The position numbers and the translations under genes were made by a program. A model generated the notes under the pieces. That model had not been told where the DNA came from. It did not search any database and was given only the letters and a program-made list of their open reading frames with translations. From contig NZ_JBPCCU010000001.1 in assembly GCF_050971785.1 (NCBI RefSeq), forward strand, positions 1,054,001-1,118,000: DNA of 64,000 bases, given 5' to 3'. Within the stretch, counting starts at the first letter, position 1; the number at the start of each line of letters is the position of its first letter. Positions 58,070 to 64,000 of this stretch are shown piece after piece. This stretch comes from Actinomadura_E scrupuli (GTDB lineage: Bacteria; Actinomycetota; Actinomycetes; Streptosporangiales; Streptosporangiaceae).

Positions 58070-61000
58070 ATGCCGAATCTGACCGGCGTCAGCATCACGT
58101 TCAACACCCAGAACGACAACAAGGATCACGACACCGTTCTGCACGTGTTCGTCAAGAACCGGCTCAACACGACGGAGGGCTCCGACGGCGACACCGACTT
58201 CGTCGCGAACCTGCTGGCCCATCGGCGCTACCTCGAGGACGGCGATCGGAGCGACCACGGCGCCAGCCCGTACCTCGCGTACGGCATCGGCCTGGCCGCC
58301 GACGACGAGTTCGACGACGGCTCGTCGCACACCTTCGACCTCACCCTGATGCCCGACCCGGTCAGCGTGGACGACATCGTGCTGCCGGTGGTCAACGTCC
58401 ATGTCCAGCCGAACGGCAACGACCGCTGGGTCTTCGACTACGGCGTCACCTTCACCTTCGACGACGGCACCGAGTTCGGCTTCTCGTCCAAGGAGTCCGG
58501 GGTCCCCGGCATCATCCTGGACCAGGACAACAGGAACCACTACGGCGTCTGCGCCGAGAACCCGCTGCGGCCGTTGCCGGTGCGCGCCCGGCCGGCGACG
58601 AACGCGGTCCTGAAGAAGGTCACCCTGGACTTCGTCACGCACGACGACAACAAGGACCACGACACCCGGCTGGACGTCCGGATCGTCAACCGGCTGAACG
58701 CCACCTCGGCCCAGGACATCGCCGTCGGCCTCAACCTGTTCCCGGACCAGGAGTTCCCCGACGGCGGGCCGGTCAAGAGCGTCAGCTGGCCGTCGGACGA
58801 CGGCACGCTGACCCTGCCGGAGATCCCGCTCGCCGACATGGTGCTGCCCGAGGTCGACATCACGATCGATCCGAACGGCAACGACCGCTGGATCTTCGAC
58901 TACCGGGTGACCTTCGAGTTCGCCGACCCGGCCGACTTCGCGGCCAAGCGGTCGGTCTACTCCTCCCGGACCGGCGGGGTCATCCTGAGCCAGAACATCA
59001 ACAGGCATGTCGGCGTCTACCAGGGCCCGTCGTTCCCCACGGTGGCGGCGCGCCCGGCGCCCCCGCTGGCCGACCGCCCGGCCGACCAGATCACCCGGGT
59101 GAAGTCGATCCCGCTGGCCCTGGTGCGCCAGAAGTTCGACGAGTTCGTCAACGACCGCAACGACACCGACGACAGCCCCCACCCGCCGTTCCGCAAGATC
59201 CGCCTGGACAACACCGGGCTGTACAACGAGGACACGCTGCCGGAGAGCTACCTCGACGTGCGCTCGATCATCACGGCGGCACGGGGCGGGGTCGACTATG
59301 TCAGCAGCCCGACCAGCCTCGGGCAGCTCACCGCGTTCTTCGGGCTCGGCGACCTCTATCTCAGGGACATCAACAGCGCCACTCTCGGCATCACCGCCGA
59401 CCCCGCGCGCCCGGCGCCGTTCAGCTTCACCGTCGACTTCGAGACCGAGGGCTCCCATGAGACGACCGGGGCGCTGTTCTCCACCATGGACTTCCTGGAG
59501 TTCTCGCTCACGCTGAACCTGACGCTCGCGCTGGGCAGCACCGTGGACGAGTCCGGCACCGAGCGGACCGTCGTCGACATGCTGCACTGGGTCACCGAAA
59601 TGCAGGAGCTGGAGGCGACCAAGGAGATCGACCACATCGACGAGACCGCCAACCTGACCTTCTTCCGCTACACGGGCACGTTCCTGGGACAGCCGGTGGA
59701 TCTGGTCAGCGCCTCGTCGGCGTACGGCCTGTTCATCGAGGACGTCGTCAAGGTGCACCTGGTCACGTCGAGCCGGTTCGATCCGGGCGGGTTCTTCCGG
59801 CAGGACGCCCGCGACAAGATATTCGAGAACCTCACCAAGCCCGACAAGATCACCGGACGGTCGCCCCGCGACGACATCAACTCCTCGGTGACCTCCTTCC
59901 TCCTCGGCGGGACCGCCGACGACGCGCGGGACGTCGACGGCAACAACATCGTGATCAACGAGGTCGGCTTCCAGGGCGACGACATCGTCATCTCCTACTC
60001 AGGTCCGCACAAGGTGTTCGTCCCCGAGGTCCCGGCGGACTGGCCGGCCCCGAACCAGCCCAGCCCGGCCTGGGACTTCTCCCCGGGCACGCTCGCCAAC
60101 ATCGACCACATCGTGGTGCTGATGATGGAGAACCGGTCCTTCGACCACATGCTCGGCTACCTCAGCCTGCCCGTCGGCCAGGGCGGCGCGGGCCGCTCCG
60201 ACGTGGACGGCCTCAAGGGCGGCGAGTCCAACACCTACCGGGGGACGACCTACCCGTCCTTCCCGCTCACCGACACGTTCTTCTCACCGGACCCGCCGCA
60301 CGGCTTCGAGCCGGTGCACCGCGCCATCAACGGGGGCTTGATGGACGGATTCGTCAAGGCCTACGCCGAGGAGAACGGCGCCCCGATCGCCGGGCAGATC
60401 ATGGGCCATCACACGGCGAGCACGGTGCCGGTCTACGACGCCCTGGCCCGCGACTTCGCCGTCGGCCACCGCTGGTTCGCCAGCCACCCGGGATCGACCT
60501 TCCCCAACCGGTTCTACACGCTGACCGGGCGGCTCAACCTCGACAGCAGGGGCTTCTGGGAGTTCGACAACTCCAGCCCGCTGCGGCCCGTCTTCACCGA
60601 CACCATCTTCGACCACCTGTCCCGAGCGGTCGATCCGGCCACCGGCCGGCCCGTCACCTGGGTCCACTACGAGGAGGGCAACGCCTTCCTGAGACTGTTC
60701 GAACGCCACACGTTCGACGGCGACACCATCGTCGACACCAACGACCCGGAGCGCGGCTTCTTCGCCAGGGCGCGCGCCGGGACCCTGCCGAACGTGACCT
60801 TCATCGACCCCCGGTTCGTCGAGCAGCCTCCGGGCAGCAACTGCGACGGGCCGCCCGCGAACGTCCAGGACGGGCAGGACTTCGTCGCCAAGGTCGTCGA
60901 GGCGGTGGTCGCGAGCCCCGCCTGGGACAAGACCCTGCTGCTGATCACCTATGACGAGCACGGCGGGTTCTACGACCACGTCCCGCCCTCGGCGGCCGCC

Positions 61001-61903
61001 CGGGTCTCCCCGGAGCTGCCGATCGACACCCACGGCGTACGGGTTCCCGCGTTCGTCGTCTCGCCCTGGGTGGGCGCCGGCACGGTGTTCGGGCACGACG
61101 GCCCGGCGAGCCGGGAGGGCCGCCCGGAAGAGCCCGCCGCGGCGCCGGTGCCCCGCAATGATCTGCACTTCGACCACACCTCGATCCTCAAGACGATCGC
61201 GCGGCGCTTCCTGAGCACGGCTCCGCCCTACCTCGGCGCCCGGTACGCCGTCGCCAACGACCTGTCGGCGGTCGTCGGCACGCGCCGGCGGCAGACCCAG
61301 TTCCGGCCGTTCCTGCGGTACAACTTCCTGTTCGGCGCGTCACGGATGATGCTGGGCGTGCAGGGCGGCGGTCTCGAACCAGGCGCCCAGCTGTGGCAGC
61401 TCCCGGCCGACGGCTCGGCCGCGCAGGACTTCTCCTTCGAGGACGCCGGCCACGGGGCCTGGTACATCCGCAGCCGGGTGAGCAACCTGTACCTCACCGT
61501 GCACGTGCCCGGCCTGTTCGGGGCGGCCGCCGACCTCGACGCCGACCCCGACCCCGATGCCGACCCCGGTGACGGTGACGGTGACGTGTCGAGCATCCCG
61601 ATCCCGCTCCGCCCCGGGATCATCCAGGACGTCAAGTACGTGCCCGGCTCGTTTCCGGCCGGGGCACCCGCCAACCTTCCGCTGCCCCAGCTCCAGAAGT
61701 GGATCCTCACGCCGGTGCCCCGTTCGCCCGAGCCCGACCTGTTCCTGATCCGTAACCTCGCCATCCCCGTCCTGGTGCTCCAGCCCACCGATCCCACCCA
61801 GGCCGGACCGGTCGTCCTGGGCATCGACGATCTGCGGCCGGGTAGCAGGCGCAACGCCTGGAAGGTCGACAGCCCGCTGCTCAGCGGGCAGACCGGCCCC
61901 TGA
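58070..61903 (+). CDS. Large phospholipase-C/phosphoesterase-family protein with N-terminal repeats
   Basis: 1277 residues from ATG 58070, which follows GGAGG. Residues about 5-162 and 182-319 are two copies of one beta-rich unit, each with (D)DNKDHDT near its start and PNGNDRW-FDY near its middle. A long all-beta region follows to about 660. From about 676 comes a phosphoesterase domain of the PlcC/acid phosphatase class: NIDHIVVLMMENRSFDHMLGYL, SHPGSTFPNRFYTLTGR and YDEHGGFYDHVPP, which carry the metal-binding and nucleophile positions. The C-terminal 190 residues resemble a lectin-like beta-trefoil and contain a run of Asp-Pro/Asp-Gly residues (about 1155-1175). No signal peptide is visible at either possible start, unusual for an enzyme that normally acts outside. 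Confidence 0.8.
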   Translation: MPNLTGVSITFNTQNDNKDHDTVLHVFVKNRLNTTEGSDGDTDFVANLLAHRRYLEDGDRSDHGASPYLAYGIGLAADDEFDDGSSHTFDLTLMPDPVSVDDIVLPVVNVHVQPNGNDRWVFDYGVTFTFDDGTEFGFSSKESGVPGIILDQDNRNHYGVCAENPLRPLPVRARPATNAVLKKVTLDFVTHDDNKDHDTRLDVRIVNRLNATSAQDIAVGLNLFPDQEFPDGGPVKSVSWPSDDGTLTLPEIPLADMVLPEVDITIDPNGNDRWIFDYRVTFEFADPADFAAKRSVYSSRTGGVILSQNINRHVGVYQGPSFPTVAARPAPPLADRPADQITRVKSIPLALVRQKFDEFVNDRNDTDDSPHPPFRKIRLDNTGLYNEDTLPESYLDVRSIITAARGGVDYVSSPTSLGQLTAFFGLGDLYLRDINSATLGITADPARPAPFSFTVDFETEGSHETTGALFSTMDFLEFSLTLNLTLALGSTVDESGTERTVVDMLHWVTEMQELEATKEIDHIDETANLTFFRYTGTFLGQPVDLVSASSAYGLFIEDVVKVHLVTSSRFDPGGFFRQDARDKIFENLTKPDKITGRSPRDDINSSVTSFLLGGTADDARDVDGNNIVINEVGFQGDDIVISYSGPHKVFVPEVPADWPAPNQPSPAWDFSPGTLANIDHIVVLMMENRSFDHMLGYLSLPVGQGGAGRSDVDGLKGGESNTYRGTTYPSFPLTDTFFSPDPPHGFEPVHRAINGGLMDGFVKAYAEENGAPIAGQIMGHHTASTVPVYDALARDFAVGHRWFASHPGSTFPNRFYTLTGRLNLDSRGFWEFDNSSPLRPVFTDTIFDHLSRAVDPATGRPVTWVHYEEGNAFLRLFERHTFDGDTIVDTNDPERGFFARARAGTLPNVTFIDPRFVEQPPGSNCDGPPANVQDGQDFVAKVVEAVVASPAWDKTLLLITYDEHGGFYDHVPPSAAARVSPELPIDTHGVRVPAFVVSPWVGAGTVFGHDGPASREGRPEEPAAAPVPRNDLHFDHTSILKTIARRFLSTAPPYLGARYAVANDLSAVVGTRRRQTQFRPFLRYNFLFGASRMMLGVQGGGLEPGAQLWQLPADGSAAQDFSFEDAGHGAWYIRSRVSNLYLTVHVPGLFGAAADLDADPDPDADPGDGDGDVSSIPIPLRPGIIQDVKYVPGSFPAGAPANLPLPQLQKWILTPVPRSPEPDLFLIRNLAIPVLVLQPTDPTQAGPVVLGIDDLRPGSRRNAWKVDSPLLSGQTGP

Positions 61904-61921
61904 CCGCCGGGACGTCGCAGA

Positions 61922-61952
61922 GCCTCCGGCGCCTCCGGGACGCGCCGGAGGC
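61922..61952 (+). terminator. Terminator of the phosphoesterase gene
   Basis: GCCTCCGGCGC (61922-61932) and GCGCCGGAGGC (61942-61952) form a perfect 11-bp stem with a 9-base loop, starting 19 bases after the stop. Confidence 0.8.
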
Positions 61953-62041
61953 CCTGCGCCGGGTGAGAGACGGCGGCAGCCGCTCCGCGCCGCGCGGGCG
62001 GCCTGACCGCGCGAGGCTTCCCGCGTCGTGACGGGTCCGGC

Positions 62042-62437
62042 CTACCCGCCGGTGCGCGCCCCGGCCGGCGGGGTCGCGCCGGCCCGGGCGGCGAGCCGTT
62101 CGCGGAGCCTGGTCAGGCGGGCGATCTCGGCGTCGAGCGCGGCGCGCCCGCGCGCGACGACCCCGGTGGGCCGTGCGCACGCGCCCGGCCCCCGGTAGGG
62201 CGGCAGGGCGTCGCCGTCCAGCAGGTCGAGGCGGTCGGCGCAGCCACGGACGTCGGCGATGGTCAGTCCCAGCGACAACAGCTCGCGGATGACGCGTACG
62301 CGGGCCACGTCCCGGGGGCCGTACCGGCGCTGTCCGGACGCGGTGCGCGGCGGAGGGGGCAGCAACCCGCTCTGCTCGTAGAAGCGCAGGGCGCGTGGTG
62401 TGGTGCTCGCTGCCGCCGCCGCGTCGCCGATCCGCAT
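62042..62437 (-). CDS. MerR-family transcriptional regulator
   Basis: 131 residues. The winged-helix domain reads MRIGDAAAAASTTPRALRFYEQSGLLPPPPRTASGQRRYGPRDVARVRVI, with the RFYE-GLL and QRRY motifs of the family. A coiled-coil-like helix follows and carries Cys residues (DVRGCADRL, GACARPTG). ATG 62437 follows GGGAGG. It lies 13 bases downstream of an oxidoreductase gene in the same direction, which it may control. The inducer is unknown. Confidence 0.88.
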   Translation of the reverse strand: MRIGDAAAAASTTPRALRFYEQSGLLPPPPRTASGQRRYGPRDVARVRVIRELLSLGLTIADVRGCADRLDLLDGDALPPYRGPGACARPTGVVARGRAALDAEIARLTRLRERLAARAGATPPAGARTGG

Positions 62438-62450
62438 CGGTCCTCCCGTT

Positions 62451-63473
62451 CTACAGCGCCACCACGACGGTGCCCAGGTACCGTCCGCTCATCATGTCGT
62501 GCAACGCCCGCGGGGCGCCGTCGATGCCCGCGACGCGGACATGGGGAAAGCGGATGTCGCCGGAGCGCAGCCAGCCGGCGAAGCGGTCGGTCCACTCCGC
62601 CTGAACGCCGGGAAGGCCGGAAGCGCTGAAGCCGAGCATCGTGATCTGTTTGACGATGAGCTGGAACGAGTCCAGTTCGACCGGTGCCGTGGTTCCGGTC
62701 CCGTGCTCTGACAACTGTCCCGACAGCGCTCCGACCAGGACGAAACGCGCCCCCTTCCTGGCGACCGCCACCGCCGCCCGCAGCTCCTCGCCGCCGACGT
62801 TGTCGAGGAGGACGTCGATGCCGCCGGGTGCCGCCTTCGCCAGTTGCTAGGCCGGCGGCCCGGCGCCGCGGACCACGACCGCGTCGTAGCCCAGTTCGCC
62901 GACCATGCGGTCCGCCTTCTCCTGCGAACCGGTGCTGCCGATCACCTGGCCCGCGCCGAGCAGCCGGGCGATCTGCCCGGCGAGCGACCCCACCCCGCCC
63001 GCGCCGCCGGAGACCAGGACCGTGTCCCCGGGCCGGACCCGTGCGCCGTGGGCCAGTGCCCCGTACGCCGTCGGCCCCGGGGCCAGGTGCGCGACCGGAT
63101 CGGGCAGCGCGTCGCCCAGCGGGGAGCACTGCGCGGCGGCCATGACCGCGTACTCGCGCCAGCCCAGCCGGTGCGAGACCAGGTCGCCGTGCCGTAGCCC
63201 ACTGTCGTCCGGAGCGGTGACGATCTCCCCGATCGCCGGTCCGAACAGGGTGTCGCCGGGGCGGAGGGCGGGGAACGGCGCTCCCTCCACGCTTCCTCCG
63301 ATGACGGTGCGCAGCGCCGCGAAGACATGGAAGAACCGGTTCCGGACCAGTACCTCGCCCGGTCCGGGCACCGGCACGGGTGTCTCGGTGATGACGAAGT
63401 CCTCCGGGCGCGGCAGCCCGGCGGACAGGGTGGCGAGGCGTACTTCACGCGACGTACGGGGCAGGTCGGGCAT
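62451..63473 (-). pseudogene. MDR-type NADP-dependent oxidoreductase interrupted by one amber codon
   Basis: ATG 63473, preceded by GGAG, opens a medium-chain reductase of the prostaglandin-reductase/YfmJ type: FVITETPVPVPGPGEVLVRN, LAPGPTAYGALAHGARVRPGDTVLVSGGAGGVGSLAGQIARLLG. A TAG at 62847-62849 follows GPPA, where relatives have (A/E)-Q-L. The same frame continues QLAKAAPGGIDVLLDNVGGEEL and ends normally at VVVAL (62451). No frameshift is needed, so a single GAG-to-TAG or CAG-to-TAG change explains it. The intact protein would have 340 residues. A sequencing error is also possible. Confidence 0.85.
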
Positions 63474-63651
63474 AGGGCGCTCCTCAGGCAGACCGCGACG
63501 CGGCCGGTTCACGGTGCCGTGACGCTAACCCCTGACGTGCCCGTCAGGGGCAAGCCCCGGCCGTGCCGGGCGCCGAGCATCAGGACCTCGCGATCGGTCC
63601 CGGCACCGCCACCGGCCCGCGCGGGCCGGCGACCGGTCCCGCCACGGCTCG

Positions 63652-64000
63652 TCAGAAGAGGGTGAGCGGCTCGGCCGGCATCGGCTCGGGCAGCGCCTCG
63701 AGCTCGGGCAGGCGAGCCCGTACGTCGTCGTGGAAGCGGCGGGCGAGGGTCAGCGCGTCGGCGTTGTCGGGGGTGTGGATGAAGACGGTGGGCGAGCGGC
63801 CTTCGCGCAGCCAGCCGGTGACCGTGGTGACCCACGGCCGCCAGCCCTCGACCGTCCGCGCGCCGTCGTCCCGGCCCAGGTAGCGGACGACCGGGCGGTC
63901 GGTCAGGGCGTGCGAGCGGCGGGGCAGACGTGGCTTCTTGGTCCAGGCCTCGCGTTCGGCGTCGCTGGTGGGCGGGCTCTGGAAGAGCGTGGTGGTGTCG
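63652..64000 (-). CDS. DUF72 protein, C-terminal part
   Basis: The gene runs off the right edge; about 116 residues remain. The sequence PVVRYLGRDD, WRPWVTTVTGWLREGRSPTVFIHTPDNADALTLARRFHDDVRARLPEL and LTLF-stop matches the C-terminal end of DUF72 (YecE-like) TIM-barrel proteins, where HTPDNADAL stands for the usual NN...A..NA.xL motif. The function of the family is not established. Confidence 0.75.
   Translation of the reverse strand, partial: DTTTLFQSPPTSDAEREAWTKKPRLPRRSHALTDRPVVRYLGRDDGARTVEGWRPWVTTVTGWLREGRSPTVFIHTPDNADALTLARRFHDDVRARLPELEALPEPMPAEPLTLF

Overview
The window is high-GC DNA with tightly packed operons, many ATGA/GTGA start-stop overlaps, frequent GTG starts, few strong Shine-Dalgarno sites and long GC hairpins between genes. 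This suggests a filamentous actinomycete. The chitinase, kdp, ECF41-type sigma factor and sulfur-leader content would fit Streptosporangiales, but that placement is inference. I saw no tRNA, rRNA, CRISPR array or intact insertion sequence.

Layout. 1-4880: end of a branched-chain-amino-acid-type ABC transporter, a secreted esterase-like hydrolase, an SDR dehydrogenase and a MaoC hydratase, read as an uptake and acyl-CoA-type catabolic operon. 4887-6702: a hypothetical protein, then an ArsR regulator with an AHSA1-type protein. 6718-11320: a NarL-type two-component system divergent from a MacB-type ABC exporter. 11529-17005: a PD-(D/E)XK-like protein, a repeat-bearing spacer, a secreted two-domain protein, two TetR regulators and an SDR whose divergent promoter carries two matching operators. 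17022-27434: potassium uptake, with a KimA-like transporter and a small peptide-kdpF-kdpA-kdpB-kdpC-kdpD-kdpE operon. The same 11-bp direct-repeat box lies upstream of both transport units. 27855-29909: SAV_915-like protein, stand-alone RAM (Lrp) domain and a LysA-like decarboxylase.

30064-38596: VOC protein, a membrane SPFH-Ser/Thr-kinase fusion overlapping a P-loop-less uridine-kinase-like gene, a DUF6745-like gene pair, a second secreted hydrolase, and an ECF41 sigma factor with its oxidoreductase partner and a matching promoter, then a short orphan kinase. 38749-46919: a frameshifted ltrA, an intact GH18 chitinase behind a decayed chitinase, a SNF2 helicase, a lipoprotein and an orphan histidine kinase.

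47076-57938 is the most interesting stretch: a sulfur-acquisition island. A cysteine-containing leader peptide precedes ssuC-ssuB-flavoprotein-ferredoxin-ssuA-flavoprotein-ferredoxin, and it faces a convergent operon of three flavin monooxygenases of the NtaA/DszA and MsnO8 types. The twin flavoprotein-ferredoxin cassettes have no assigned reaction and may be a poorly described organosulfur redox system. 58070-64000: a very large phospholipase-C-like phosphoesterase with no visible signal peptide, a MerR regulator with an oxidoreductase gene broken by one amber codon, and the end of a DUF72 gene.
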